Below, piece after piece: positions 40,171 to 50,314 of a DNA stretch of 64,000 bases. The stretch is from contig JAJFFY010000057.1 in NCBI GenBank assembly GCA_021776415.1, positions 62,001-126,000 on the forward strand, given 5' to 3'. Origin of the DNA: Hyphococcus sp. (GTDB lineage Bacteria; Pseudomonadota; Alphaproteobacteria; Caulobacterales; Parvularculaceae). The notes under the pieces were generated by a model. The model was given only the letters and a program-made list of their open reading frames with translations, ran no database searches and was not told where the DNA came from. Position 1 is the stretch's first letter. Each line of letters starts with the position of its first letter. The translations under genes were made by a program, and so were the position numbers.

Positions 40171-40205
40171 ATAGTTACTCTTCTATATAGAAAGGTGACT
40201 ATATG
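40168..40205. promoter_or_regulatory. Operator-like inverted repeat CATATAGTTAC-N16-GTGACTATATG between divergent arsR-like and phzF-like genes
   Basis: 11-bp arms with one mismatch; each arm contains the start codon of the adjacent gene; TATATA core between them. Confidence 0.65.
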
Positions 40206-41111
40206 ATGGCCCAAATTCCACAAAATGTCCAGGTGATTGGCGAGCATGCCGAGGCGCTAAGTTTCATCCACTGTGACGTATTTTCGTCCAGGCCCTATTC
40301 GGGCAACAGTCTGGCTGTCTTTCCAGACCGCGGCGCCCTCACAGCATCCCAGATGCTCGCAATCACACAGGAATTGCGGCATTTTGAGACGATTTTCCTG
40401 CGTCGCGACGGGGACTACATCTCTGCACGGGTGTTTGATCTGTTTGAGGAGCTGCCCTTTGCCGGGCATCCAATTATCGGTGCGGCCGGCACACTGCATA
40501 AGTTGTATGGCAAAACCGAACCACAAACATGGACATTCAAACTGATCGGGGATCGGATTGTTAATGTCGTAACCTACATGGATGGCAATGAGTGTTATGG
40601 GCGCCTCGATCAAGGCCGTCCGGATTTTCTTGCCGCGCCATCCGGTGATCACCGCGCCCTGTTTGCAAAGGCGTTCGGGCTAAGCCCGCAACAACTCGCC
40701 GATCTGCCTTTGGAGGTTATCTCGACAGGTTTGAAATATCTTGTACTGCCGGTTCGCGATGGGTTGGAGACGGCGCGGGTTGTCCGGCCTGACCTGGAAG
40801 ATCTTTTAGCCGAGATCGGCGCCGAGTACGCTTATGTTGTCGATGTTGAGCGCCTCGAAGGGCGACATTGGAACAATGACGGCGTTGTAGAAGACGTCGC
40901 CACCGGCAGCGCCGCTGGCGTTGTCGGCGCCTACGCCCTCAAGCATGGCCTGGCGACCAGCGGTCAATCCTTCATTTTGAAACAGGGGCGTTTTGTCGGC
41001 CGTCCGAGTGAGATCCATGTAACCGCCTATGGCGCCCCTGACGATGTTCAACGCGTGGAAGTCGCCGGCGCCGTCGCCTTTGTCGGCGATGGCAGGGTGC
41101 AAGCGCCATGA
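40203..41111 (+). CDS. PhzF-family isomerase/epimerase
   Basis: HCDVFSSRPYSGNSLAVFPD, LRHFETIFL, ARVFDLFEELPFAGHPIIGAAGTLH, GDGRVQA-type C-terminus. Confidence 0.92.
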   Translation: MMAQIPQNVQVIGEHAEALSFIHCDVFSSRPYSGNSLAVFPDRGALTASQMLAITQELRHFETIFLRRDGDYISARVFDLFEELPFAGHPIIGAAGTLHKLYGKTEPQTWTFKLIGDRIVNVVTYMDGNECYGRLDQGRPDFLAAPSGDHRALFAKAFGLSPQQLADLPLEVISTGLKYLVLPVRDGLETARVVRPDLEDLLAEIGAEYAYVVDVERLEGRHWNNDGVVEDVATGSAAGVVGAYALKHGLATSGQSFILKQGRFVGRPSEIHVTAYGAPDDVQRVEVAGAVAFVGDGRVQAP

Positions 41112-42064
41112 CGGCTTTGCGCGTTGTGGGGCCCGATGAAATTCGCCCCCATCTCGATATCAAGGCGCTGATTGAGCCTATGGAAGAAGCTTTCCGAGCA
41201 ATTTCCGAAGGTAGGGCGCAAGCGCCGGTTTATGTATTGCACCCGAACGATCTCGCCGACATTCATGTAAAGTCTGCGGCGATGGCGGGCTATCCCATCT
41301 TCACCGTCAAAATGGCGGGATGGTCGCAAGTCCTGGCGGATCGTGGCGAGCCGGCTTCAAGCGGAATGATTGCTGTATTTGATGCTGAGACCTGTCGGCC
41401 CATCGCAATTTTGCAAGATAATCATCTTATCTCGGACTATCGCACCGCCGCCGCTGGCGCATTGGTCGCAAAAACCCTGGCGCGCGAAAATGCAACAAGC
41501 GCGGCGATTATTGGCGCCGGCGTTCAGGCCCGTTTACAGGCCCAGGCAGTCTGTCATGCGCGCGCCATTGAGACGCTACATGTCTGGGGACGCAATCATG
41601 AAAACTGTGTGACGCTAAAAAAACACCTTTGCCGCGAGCTACCTAACGTCACCATAAAAATCGCCGACAGCACTGAGCATGCGGTGCGAATGAGCGACAT
41701 TATTATTGTAGCGACAACGGCAAAGGCGCCAATCATCCAGGCGGACTGGCTGTCCCCCGGACAACATCTCACCTCTGTAGGGTCTGACGATTCGATGAAA
41801 TGCGAAGTATCGCCAGCGGCATTGGCGAAGGCTGACCTTATTGTCGTTGATGAAATATCTGCTGCTCGAAGCTACGGGAACATCCATCGTAGCCTGAGTG
41901 AGCAACAGTTTGATCCGGAGACAGAGCTGGTTGAGATCGGCGCGATACTCAATCGGAACCACATTGGCCGCGTCTCGCCTGAAGATATCACAATTGCAAG
42001 CCTCGTTGGTCTAGGCGTTCAAGATCTGGCCGCCGTCAACGCGCTTTACAAGAAATTGTTCTGA
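41108..42064 (+). CDS. Ornithine cyclodeaminase / mu-crystallin-family protein
   Basis: DNHLISDYRTAAAGALVAKTLARENATSAAIIGAGVQARLQAQAV; GQHLTSVGSDDSMKCEV; 4-bp overlap with upstream gene. Confidence 0.92.
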   Translation: MTALRVVGPDEIRPHLDIKALIEPMEEAFRAISEGRAQAPVYVLHPNDLADIHVKSAAMAGYPIFTVKMAGWSQVLADRGEPASSGMIAVFDAETCRPIAILQDNHLISDYRTAAAGALVAKTLARENATSAAIIGAGVQARLQAQAVCHARAIETLHVWGRNHENCVTLKKHLCRELPNVTIKIADSTEHAVRMSDIIIVATTAKAPIIQADWLSPGQHLTSVGSDDSMKCEVSPAALAKADLIVVDEISAARSYGNIHRSLSEQQFDPETELVEIGAILNRNHIGRVSPEDITIASLVGLGVQDLAAVNALYKKLF

Positions 42065-42097
42065 ATGGGCGCTTAAGAAGTTTTACCCGCACCAACC

Positions 42098-43276
42098 TCA
42101 AACCACTTGCCCGGCGGCCCAGCCGCTTGACCATGCCCATTGGAAATTATAGCCGCCTAGCCAGCCGGTGACGTCGACTGCTTCGCCGATGAAATAGAGG
42201 CCGGGCGTGCTTTGCGCTTCCATGGTTTTGGAGGAGAGGCCGTCAGCAGCGATGCCGCCGAGGGTGACTTCCGCGATACGGTAGCCTTCCGAGCCGACCG
42301 GTTTGACGCGCCAGTGATGGACTGCGTCGGCGAGGGCTTTGAGGCGCGCATCGGAATATTCACCGATCTTGCCTTGGGCTCCTGCGCGCACCGCTATGGC
42401 CTCGGCAAGGCGTCGGGGGAGGCTGTCTGATAACGCCGTATGCGGAGCGAGCTTGCCGCGGGACTGGCGCGCATCGCGTAGCGTTTTGAAAATATCGATA
42501 TCGGGCGCAAGGTCGATTTCAATCTCGTCGCCTTCGCGCCAATAAGAGGATATCTGCAAGATAGCCGGTCCTGAAACGCCGCGATGAGTGAATAACAGCG
42601 CCTCGCGAAACGCCGCTTTGCCGCATTTGACTTCAGCTTGCACCGAGACGCCGCTGAGCGCTTTGGTCTGGTCCAGCAAGTCTTGCGCAAACAGCAGCGG
42701 GACCAGCGCCGGGCGGGTCTCCATAATCGCGAGGCCAAATTGTTCGGCGATGCGATAAGCGAAATCCGTCGCGCCCATCTTCGGGATTGATTTGCCGCCC
42801 GTGGCGACTGCCAGGGCGTCGCATTGGAACTGTCCGGCGGTGGTCGTGAGCTGAAAGCTGTCGCCATGTTTGGCGATGTCCTCTACCGAAACGGACAAGC
42901 GCAGATCGACACCAGCCTCGTGGCATTCGCCCACCAGCATCGCAACGATCTGCTTTGCCGACTGATCGCAAAAAAGCTGGCCAAGTGCTTTTTCGTGCCA
43001 GGCGATGGCGTGGCTGTCGACCTTGGCGATAAAATCAGCGGCGGTGTATCGCGACAGCGCGGATTTGCAGAAATGCGGGTTTTGCGACAGAAATTTGCCG
43101 GGGGCGGTGCGGGTGTTGGTGAAATTACAGCGCCCGCCGCCGGAAATGCGGATCTTCTCGCCGGGGGCTGAGGCATGATCGATCAGCACGACGCTGCGCC
43201 CGCGCCTGCCCGCCTCAATCGCGCATAACAGCCCCGCAGCGCCAGCGCCAATAACTGCCACATCAAATTTTTTCAT
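42098..43276 (-). CDS. NAD(P)/FAD-dependent oxidoreductase, HI0933/YhiN/BaiN-like
   Basis: FDVAVIGAGAAGLLCAIEAGRRGRSVVLIDHASAPGEKIRISGGGRCNFTNT. Confidence 0.92.
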   Translation of the reverse strand: MKKFDVAVIGAGAAGLLCAIEAGRRGRSVVLIDHASAPGEKIRISGGGRCNFTNTRTAPGKFLSQNPHFCKSALSRYTAADFIAKVDSHAIAWHEKALGQLFCDQSAKQIVAMLVGECHEAGVDLRLSVSVEDIAKHGDSFQLTTTAGQFQCDALAVATGGKSIPKMGATDFAYRIAEQFGLAIMETRPALVPLLFAQDLLDQTKALSGVSVQAEVKCGKAAFREALLFTHRGVSGPAILQISSYWREGDEIEIDLAPDIDIFKTLRDARQSRGKLAPHTALSDSLPRRLAEAIAVRAGAQGKIGEYSDARLKALADAVHHWRVKPVGSEGYRIAEVTLGGIAADGLSSKTMEAQSTPGLYFIGEAVDVTGWLGGYNFQWAWSSGWAAGQVV

Positions 43277-43388
43277 GATGCGGGGTTTATTGGGTTATGG
43301 CGCGGGGTCAATGGGGCGGGGTTAGGGGGCGGGGTTATGGCTCACGTGTCAGGACAGCGGATTACGACGCCATCCTGACACGGAGTAG

Positions 43389-43931
43389 TTACGCAGCTTT
43401 GGTCAACACCACCGGGAAATCAATATCGGTATGGGCGACATGATTGATGTAGTTGGTGAAGATATTGGCGACCACATTGGCGCTGGTCTCGACAATTTGT
43501 CCATCATTGAGGCCAGCATCGCGGGCGGCTTTGAGGTCGTCATCGTTGACCCAGCCGCGTTTTTCGATCACTGCGACCGCGAAGGTCAAGATCGCCTGAA
43601 GGCCCGCATCCGCAGATTTGCCGCGTAGGCGGGCTTCGATTTCTGCGCCGTCAACTTTCAGGCTTTTCGAGATCGCCGTATGTGCAGAAGCACAATAGTC
43701 ACAACCATTAGCGCCGGCGGCGGTCAGGGCGATTGCGTCGCGGGTCGCGGCGTCAAACTCGCCCTCGGCCAAATTTTCGTTAAGGCCCAACAGCGCCTTT
43801 AGCGCCGCTGGCTGATTGCCGACAACGCGGTAAAGGTTCGGCGTCATGCCGACTTTGGACTTAATGGCGGTGAAAAGCTCGGCCTGCGCCGGGCTCGCAT
43901 CCTGATCGGTGATTTGTTTCAGTCTCGACAT
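43389..43931 (-). CDS. Carboxymuconolactone decarboxylase/AhpD-like protein
   Basis: ANGCDYCASAHTAISK (CxxC-x3-H active site). Confidence 0.9.
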   Translation of the reverse strand: MSRLKQITDQDASPAQAELFTAIKSKVGMTPNLYRVVGNQPAALKALLGLNENLAEGEFDAATRDAIALTAAGANGCDYCASAHTAISKSLKVDGAEIEARLRGKSADAGLQAILTFAVAVIEKRGWVNDDDLKAARDAGLNDGQIVETSANVVANIFTNYINHVAHTDIDFPVVLTKAA

Positions 43932-44074
43932 TTTATTTCATCCTTTTCTCCGGGTGGTTTTGCCCGCCCGCTTGTTGGTTTTTCGTTGGTCGCCCGGATA
44001 ATCGTCGCGGGCTATCTTCTGGTTGGTCGTTCTGGCCGCTCCTTGACCGGAACAACGATGCTGCATATAATGTT

Positions 44075-44088
44075 ACAGACCGGTCCGT
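44075..44088. promoter_or_regulatory. Operator-like palindrome ACNGACCGGTCNGT upstream of a TetR gene
   Basis: ACAGACCGGTCCGT between divergent ahpD-like and tetR-like genes. Confidence 0.5.
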
Positions 44089-44138
44089 CAATAATTAATT
44101 CAGGACCAATCGGTAACAAATATGTGAGGACCAAAATC

Positions 44139-44705
44139 ATGGCGCGACCAAGAGGGTTTGAGCCGGACGACGCGCTGGCGGCGATCAAGGATGTGTTCTG
44201 GCGGCGCGGTTTTGATGCGACCTCGCTGCACGATATCGAGCAGGCGACCGGGCTGAAGAAACAAAGCCTTTATCGTCTGTATGGCGACAAGCGCGGCATG
44301 TATTTGAAGGCGCTTGAGCATTACGCGGCCCATGAGGCCGCCGAGGCGATGGCGCTGCTTGAAACGGGCGGGACGGCGCGAGCGCGGTTTGCGCGGTTTT
44401 TTGGCCATGTGGTCGATACCGCTGTCGCCGGCGATCGGCGAGGGTGTTTTTTCTGTAACGCCAGCATCGATCAGGCGCCGAGCGATGAGAGCGCGCGCGA
44501 GGCGGTGATGCACGGCATGGAGGAGGTGCGCAGCTCGTTTGAAGTCGCGCTTGGCGCGGCGGATGGCGAGGCCGCGCCCGCCGACATCCGACAAAAAGCC
44601 TCCGGGCTGCTGGCCGCCTATCTCGGGCTCAGAGTCATGGTCCGCGCCGGCTTCGACGCGGCGGCGTTGCGCGCCGGCGTAGAGGACGCACTGGCGGGGA
44701 TTTAG
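44139..44705 (+). CDS. TetR/AcrR-family transcriptional regulator
   Basis: MARPRGFEPDDALAAIKDVFWRRGFDATSLHDIEQATGLKKQSLYRLYGDKRGMYLKAL HTH. Confidence 0.93.
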   Translation: MARPRGFEPDDALAAIKDVFWRRGFDATSLHDIEQATGLKKQSLYRLYGDKRGMYLKALEHYAAHEAAEAMALLETGGTARARFARFFGHVVDTAVAGDRRGCFFCNASIDQAPSDESAREAVMHGMEEVRSSFEVALGAADGEAAPADIRQKASGLLAAYLGLRVMVRAGFDAAALRAGVEDALAGI

Positions 44706-44774
44706 GCGGCGTCCACGCGCGCGCTGTTCACGTAGATTACTTGCAAAATACCGCCCCCTATCGCACAAGGCACC

Positions 44775-45020
44775 ATGGCAAAAAAACCAAACGACATCGG
44801 CGATCTCTCCTTTGAAAAAGCGCTGGCTGAGCTTGAGGAGATTGTCCGCAAGCTTGAAAGCGGCGCGGCGGAACTTGAGGCATCGATCGAGCTTTATGAG
44901 CGCGGCGCGGCGCTCAAAGCCCATTGTGAGGCGAAGCTGAAATCGGCGCAGGAAAAGATCGAGAAGATCGTCGTTGGTGAAGGCGGCAAAGCTCGGACCG
45001 AACCGGCGAGCTTTGATTAA
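44775..45020 (+). CDS. xseB: Exodeoxyribonuclease VII small subunit
   Basis: LSFEKALAELEEIVRKLESGAAELEASIELYERGAALKAHCEAKLKSAQEKIEKI. Confidence 0.95.
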   Translation: MAKKPNDIGDLSFEKALAELEEIVRKLESGAAELEASIELYERGAALKAHCEAKLKSAQEKIEKIVVGEGGKARTEPASFD

Positions 45021-45844
45021 ATGGCGTCGTTTGGTCTCAGCAACGCCAATATCTTCATATAGCTCTGCGGAAACACTCGCTGCACGAATGAGATAAATTT
45101 CGCGTCGCCGCCGACGACGACGCGGCGCTTTTTCTTTGCCGTTCCGGCCAGAATAATGTCGGCGGCTTTTTCAGCGCTCGTAATCGCGGCTTTGTTGAAA
45201 CGTTTTTCCATCTCTCCGCGGTTCTCCAGATCCTCGGGAAGGGCATCGAGTTGCGCATTGCGAACGATGCTGGTTGCAATCCCGCCCGGATGCACCGACG
45301 TCACCGAGACGCCCGTGTCCTTCAATTCCTCTGCAAGCGCCTCAGAAAATCCGCGTACGGCAAATTTTGAGGCGCTATAGTGGGTTTGGCCGGGATAGCC
45401 GATCAGGCCGAACAGGCTGGAGATATTGACGAGGCCGCCTTTAGTCTCATTGAGCTGCGGCAGGAACGCTTTTGCCAGCCGCACCACGCCCCAGAAGTTA
45501 ACGTCCATAATCTGCTCAAACGAGGACAGCGGCGAGGCCTCAAACGAGCCGATACGGGTCAGACCGGCGACGTTGAAGAGATAGTCAGCCGCGCCAAGGC
45601 TCGCGCGGATAGTCTCGGCATATTGCGCAATCGCGTCGGCGTCCGCGACATCAAGGCGGTCAAAGCGAATGCGATTGGAGGCTTGATCGCCGATCAACCG
45701 CTTGGTCTCATTCAGGCCATCCGCATCAATGTCCGAAAGCGCCAGCGCCGCCCCGCGCGCCGCCAGATCCAGCGCCAAAGCCCGCCCGATCCCCGAGCCG
45801 GCGCCGGTGATCACACAGAGTTTTTGTGAAAATTGGTTGGTCAT
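45017..45844 (-). CDS. SDR-family NAD(P)-dependent oxidoreductase
   Basis: KLCVITGAGSGIGRALALDLAARGAALALSDID, LVNISSLFGLIGYPGQTHYSASKFAVRGFSEAL. Confidence 0.93.
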   Translation of the reverse strand: MTNQFSQKLCVITGAGSGIGRALALDLAARGAALALSDIDADGLNETKRLIGDQASNRIRFDRLDVADADAIAQYAETIRASLGAADYLFNVAGLTRIGSFEASPLSSFEQIMDVNFWGVVRLAKAFLPQLNETKGGLVNISSLFGLIGYPGQTHYSASKFAVRGFSEALAEELKDTGVSVTSVHPGGIATSIVRNAQLDALPEDLENRGEMEKRFNKAAITSAEKAADIILAGTAKKKRRVVVGGDAKFISFVQRVFPQSYMKILALLRPNDAI

Positions 45845-45856
45845 GGGGCTTTGTGA

Positions 45857-47011
45857 CTATTCTTCAATAACGAAACTGAACTGCGCCATTCGGTTTGTGC
45901 GACAGGCGGGGTGATCGACCGAGGGCGCCTTAAGCCGCCATGAGCGTATGTTGTTACGGACCTTTTTGCTGAATGCATTGGCCGGGACTTCGGCGAGTAT
46001 TCGCGGGTTATGAACAACGAGATCATCACCAAGGTCATACACCACCATTACCGCGCCGATATACCCCCTATATAGCGGTGTGTTTGGATATTTCGGCGGT
46101 ATTCTTTTCTCCCATTCAACACCGCAATCGTCTGGGAGATTTGGGGAATATTCAAAATAATAACGTGGTTCCGCCCCAGCAGCATCGTACTTGCTCTGGT
46201 CTTCCGGTTTCTTGCTATGAGACCGGAACGCGGCTCCAGCGGCCGCATCCCAAGCGATGGCTTTAGCAAGTATGATGTCAAAAGTTTCAAAGTTTTTTTG
46301 TGGCGGGTAAAGCAGAATTACGCGCCCGAATAGGCCCGTTGCGGCCAGCACATCTTCGATCGTCCTTGGAAAGGAAACCAGGGTTGCAATGCCTTGCAGC
46401 AATAGCGCCTCGCCCATCTTGTCGATATTATCAGGCCAGAGAATGGCGATTGCCGCTTCGGCTTTTTCCGCAGCTTCTACGGCGCCGCTGTAGCGTTTTT
46501 TCTTTAATTCACCCTTTGCAAGGTCAAGCCACATTACAACATCAGTAGCGGTCGGTTCGCCAAATTCGGCCTCTAATGCGAGCAGCGCTTCACGCAATTC
46601 CTTGGCCGCACGGCTGCGTGTCTTGCCGGCAATATACTCCGCATAAGCCAGATACGCCCGGACTTCGCTTTGCGGCAGCTCGCCGATGCCGGCGTCCAAT
46701 AATTCTTGCGCTCGCCGTAAAGGCGCCCGCGCTGTTGCCGGGTCGGACAGCGCGATCAGGCGTCCGTAATTGAACGCCAGAGTGGCGGTCAGTTTATGGT
46801 CGCCAAGCGCGGCTTCGGCCGCCTCCCAGGCGGCCTTGCCATGTTCGATCGCCGCGGCTCTATCGCCGTTCGCCAGCGCTTCGGAATGAAGCTTATATTC
46901 GGCCATATAGTCCGGGGTCTCGGCGACGGATTGCGAAAATAAGCCGGCGGCGAGCACAGCGGCGCATGCCACGATTAAACGGGTAAGATCGGTTAGTTTG
47001 GGCTTAAGCAT
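45857..47011 (-). CDS. Secreted TPR-like protein with TonB C-terminal-like domain
   Basis: Signal peptide; tandem helical repeats; C-terminal RIPPKYPNTPLYRGYIGAVMVVYDLGDDLVVHNPRILAEVPANAFSKKVRNNIRSWRLKAP resembles a TonB_C domain. Confidence 0.7.
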   Translation of the reverse strand: MLKPKLTDLTRLIVACAAVLAAGLFSQSVAETPDYMAEYKLHSEALANGDRAAAIEHGKAAWEAAEAALGDHKLTATLAFNYGRLIALSDPATARAPLRRAQELLDAGIGELPQSEVRAYLAYAEYIAGKTRSRAAKELREALLALEAEFGEPTATDVVMWLDLAKGELKKKRYSGAVEAAEKAEAAIAILWPDNIDKMGEALLLQGIATLVSFPRTIEDVLAATGLFGRVILLYPPQKNFETFDIILAKAIAWDAAAGAAFRSHSKKPEDQSKYDAAGAEPRYYFEYSPNLPDDCGVEWEKRIPPKYPNTPLYRGYIGAVMVVYDLGDDLVVHNPRILAEVPANAFSKKVRNNIRSWRLKAPSVDHPACRTNRMAQFSFVIEE

Positions 47012-47378
47012 TCATGCTCCCCCGCATACGGCTGTAGCCCGCAACTACAGCCATCCCCGGCCCCCTGTTAAAAGCAGGCTATCTGAGAAAATCTTTGCTG
47101 GAAAGAGCTATCGTCATTGGTCGCAATCGGCCCCGCTTATTGTCGCGCGGCGGCAATCTGCATCCTGGCCGCCAAGGGGCGCGGTGTTTCCATAACGCTG
47201 CGCTAGTGGTGCAGCGCCACAACAATCAGCGCTAAATCGCCCTCAACTTGCCGCGATTTTACCCCAGAAGGGGTGGAGAATTTCGGCTGAGGCGCTAAAA
47301 CATCCGGCCACCATGTTGCGTTGCGCCATTAATGACGCTGCGCGCGGGGCTTTGGTAAGAACAGTAAGGGGATTTCCC

Positions 47379-49292
47379 ATGGTCGTTGAAACGCCGCTTT
47401 TGGACACCGTCAACTATCCGGCTGACCTTAGAAAGCTGGAGAAAAGCCAGCTGCGCCAACTCGCCGATGAGTTGCGCGCGGAGATGATTGACGCGGTCTC
47501 GCAGACCGGCGGGCATCTCGGCTCCGGGCTCGGCGTCGTCGAGCTGACCACGGCGATCCATTATGTGTTCAACACGCCGGACGACAAACTTGTCTTTGAC
47601 GTTGGCCATCAATGTTATCCGCACAAGATCCTTACCGGCCGCCGTGACCGCATTCGCACGCTGCGCCAGGGTGGCGGGCTGTCCGGTTTCACCAAACGCA
47701 GCGAGAGCGATTATGATCCGTTCGGCGCCGCCCATGCCGCGACCTCGATTTCCGCGGCCACCGGTTTTGCCGAAGCTTCAAAGCTGCAGGGCGGAAACGC
47801 CACCGGCATCGCCGTGATTGGCGACGGCTCAATGTCCGGCGGGATGGCCTATGAGGGTCTCAACAATGCCGGCCATCTCGGCTCGAAGCTGGTGGTGATC
47901 CTCAACGACAACGACATGTCGATCGCCCCGCCGGTCGGCGCCATGAGCGCCTATCTCGCCAGGGCGACATCCTCGGGCGTCTATCAGGGCTTCCGCTCGT
48001 TCGGTAAACAACTCGCCAAACGCCTGCCCAATGCGGTCTACAAGCAGATCGCCAAGGCCGAAGAATACAGCCGCGGCATGGTCTCCGGCGGGACTTTGTT
48101 TGAAGAACTTGGATTTTACTATGTCGGGCCGATCGATGGCCATAACCTCGATCAGCTGATCCCAGTGCTTGAGAATGTCCGGGATATGAAAGACGGGCCG
48201 GTGCTGGTCCATGTCGTCACCCGCAAAGGCGCCGGCTATCCGCCAGCGGAGGAGTCGGCGGATAAATATCACGGCGTTGCGAAGTTTGACGTCGTTTCCG
48301 GCAAGCAAAAAAAGGGCACGCCCAATGCGCCGGCCTATCAGAAGGTTTTCGCCAAGACGCTGATCAAGGAAGCTGAGCACGACGACAAGATTGTCGGCGT
48401 CACCGCGGCGATGCCGTCGGGCACCTCGCTTGATATGTTCGCGGACGTCTATCCGGACCGCTGCTATGATGTTGGCATCGCCGAGCAACATGCGGTGACG
48501 TTTGCCGGCGGTCTGGCGGCGGACGGAATGAAGCCGTTTGCGGCGATCTATTCGACCTTCCTGCAGCGCGCTTATGACAGCGTTGTCCACGACATTGCTC
48601 TTCAGAACCTGCCGGTGCGCTTTGCCATGGACCGCTCAGGGCTCGTCGGCGCTGATGGGGCGACCCATGCGGGCGCCTTTGACGTCGCCTTTCTTGGCTG
48701 CCTGCCGAACATGGTGCTGATGGCGGCGGGCGATGAGGCGGAGCTGGTGCGTATGACCTCAACTGCGGTCGCCTATGATGAGGGCCCGATCGCATTTCGC
48801 TATCCGCGCGGCGAGGGCGTCGGGGTGGATCTGCCGGAAATCGGCCAGCTACTTGAAATTGGCAAAGGCCGGATTGTACGTGAGGGAACCAAGGTTGCGC
48901 TGCTTGCCTATGGCGGGCGGCTTGCCGAAACCCTGAAAGCAGCCGACCTGCTGGAGGCGCAAGGCCTGTCGACAACGGTTGCAGATGCACGCTTCGCCAA
49001 ACCGATTGATCATGAGCTGGTGATGCAGCTGGTGCGCCATCACGAGGTGCTGATTACGGTTGAAGAAGGCTCACGAGGCGGGTTTGGCGCATTTGTGCTC
49101 CATTACCTAGCCGAGCAAGGCGCGCTTGATGCGGGGCTGAAAATCCGCACCATGACGTTGCCGGATATCTTTCAGGACCATGACAGTCCGGCGAAAATGT
49201 ATGACCAAGCGGGCCTTAATGCAGCGCAAATTGCCGCCCATGCGCGAGAGGCGCTGGGCATGTCGGCGGAGATTGTGAATTTACGAGGGTAA
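47379..49292 (+). CDS. dxs: 1-deoxy-D-xylulose-5-phosphate synthase
   Basis: [82 protein letters not shown]. Confidence 0.97.
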   Translation: MVVETPLLDTVNYPADLRKLEKSQLRQLADELRAEMIDAVSQTGGHLGSGLGVVELTTAIHYVFNTPDDKLVFDVGHQCYPHKILTGRRDRIRTLRQGGGLSGFTKRSESDYDPFGAAHAATSISAATGFAEASKLQGGNATGIAVIGDGSMSGGMAYEGLNNAGHLGSKLVVILNDNDMSIAPPVGAMSAYLARATSSGVYQGFRSFGKQLAKRLPNAVYKQIAKAEEYSRGMVSGGTLFEELGFYYVGPIDGHNLDQLIPVLENVRDMKDGPVLVHVVTRKGAGYPPAEESADKYHGVAKFDVVSGKQKKGTPNAPAYQKVFAKTLIKEAEHDDKIVGVTAAMPSGTSLDMFADVYPDRCYDVGIAEQHAVTFAGGLAADGMKPFAAIYSTFLQRAYDSVVHDIALQNLPVRFAMDRSGLVGADGATHAGAFDVAFLGCLPNMVLMAAGDEAELVRMTSTAVAYDEGPIAFRYPRGEGVGVDLPEIGQLLEIGKGRIVREGTKVALLAYGGRLAETLKAADLLEAQGLSTTVADARFAKPIDHELVMQLVRHHEVLITVEEGSRGGFGAFVLHYLAEQGALDAGLKIRTMTLPDIFQDHDSPAKMYDQAGLNAAQIAAHAREALGMSAEIVNLRG

Positions 49293-49543
49293 ATTGCTCG
49301 CTACGTGAACAAAACCACTAGCGACAACATAATTTGCCCATGGTTTTGCCGCATTCATGACACATTGTGGTTAATCCGCAATCGGAAGTTGTTTTATCCT
49401 TTTGGCTTCGTGTGCAGGCCAGGAAAACTGCCGATTATTTTGTAATAGCAACATATTTTTGTTGCGTTGCGGCTTGGCAGTGATGTAAACATTTAATTAA
49501 TGCCGGAATTGGCCGGCAGAGTTAAATTTTTTTGGGGGTTCGT

Positions 49544-50128
49544 ATGATGAATCTAAAACGGGCCGGTATTGCGGTCCTCTTTGCGGGCATGATGGCATTC
49601 AGCACGGCGAATGCTGCGACTATTACGACGGGCAGTGGTGCAGACGCTAACGGTAAGGTTGACGACACGCTGACCTCAACATGGGGCGGTGCTCTGCTAT
49701 TTACGTTTATTAGCCGTAGAGCAGCGTTTGACAGTGATGTCTTGCTACAAATGATGGGCGGCGGTGAAACGTTTGTGCTCGATAATAGTTTAGTGCCGGG
49801 CACCACATTTATGTCGGCCGGTCCTGCGATGGGCGCTGAAATCTGGTTTCGCCTTGCCATCACTTCTGGTGCAGGCGCAGGTGATGAGTTTTTCTCTGGT
49901 GACCTTACACGCAATGTAGATGGTTATGTTCACGCTATGATTACTGCCTTGGGCGGCGGCATCTTCGAGGTTGGCTTTGAAGATCTGACAGGTCCTTTTT
50001 CAGGCATTGAGCCAGATTATGATGACTTCGTCTTCACGGTTCAGGAAGTTCCGATCCCTGGTGCAGCGATCCTTCTGCTTTCGGGTCTTGCCGGTCTCGG
50101 TTTTGCTGGACGTAAGAAGCAAGCCTAA
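49544..50128 (+). CDS. Secreted protein with PEP-CTERM-like C-terminal signal (second copy)
   Basis: Start at MMNLKRAGIAVLFAGMMAFSTANAA; C-terminus EVPIPGAAILLLSGLAGLGFAGRKKQA. Confidence 0.8.
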   Translation: MMNLKRAGIAVLFAGMMAFSTANAATITTGSGADANGKVDDTLTSTWGGALLFTFISRRAAFDSDVLLQMMGGGETFVLDNSLVPGTTFMSAGPAMGAEIWFRLAITSGAGAGDEFFSGDLTRNVDGYVHAMITALGGGIFEVGFEDLTGPFSGIEPDYDDFVFTVQEVPIPGAAILLLSGLAGLGFAGRKKQA

Positions 50129-50155
50129 TCGCTAGACACAAATAGTCTACTTTTC

Positions 50156-50187
50156 AGAAAACCCCGCTTTCCGGCGGGGTTTTTTGT
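50156..50187 (+). terminator. Rho-independent terminator
   Basis: AGAAAACCCCGCTTTCCGGCGGGGTTTTTTGTT: GC stem plus T-run. Confidence 0.85.
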
Positions 50188-50314
50188 TGCGCAAAAATGT
50201 AACCCACGCGACGCTTCCCTATGGCGCTACATTCCTTGCATTCGTATGCGTCCTTTTCTAGCGAGCCATGGCGGCTCGTTTGACCGCTATACTGGAGTGC
50301 GATGGATCTTATAG

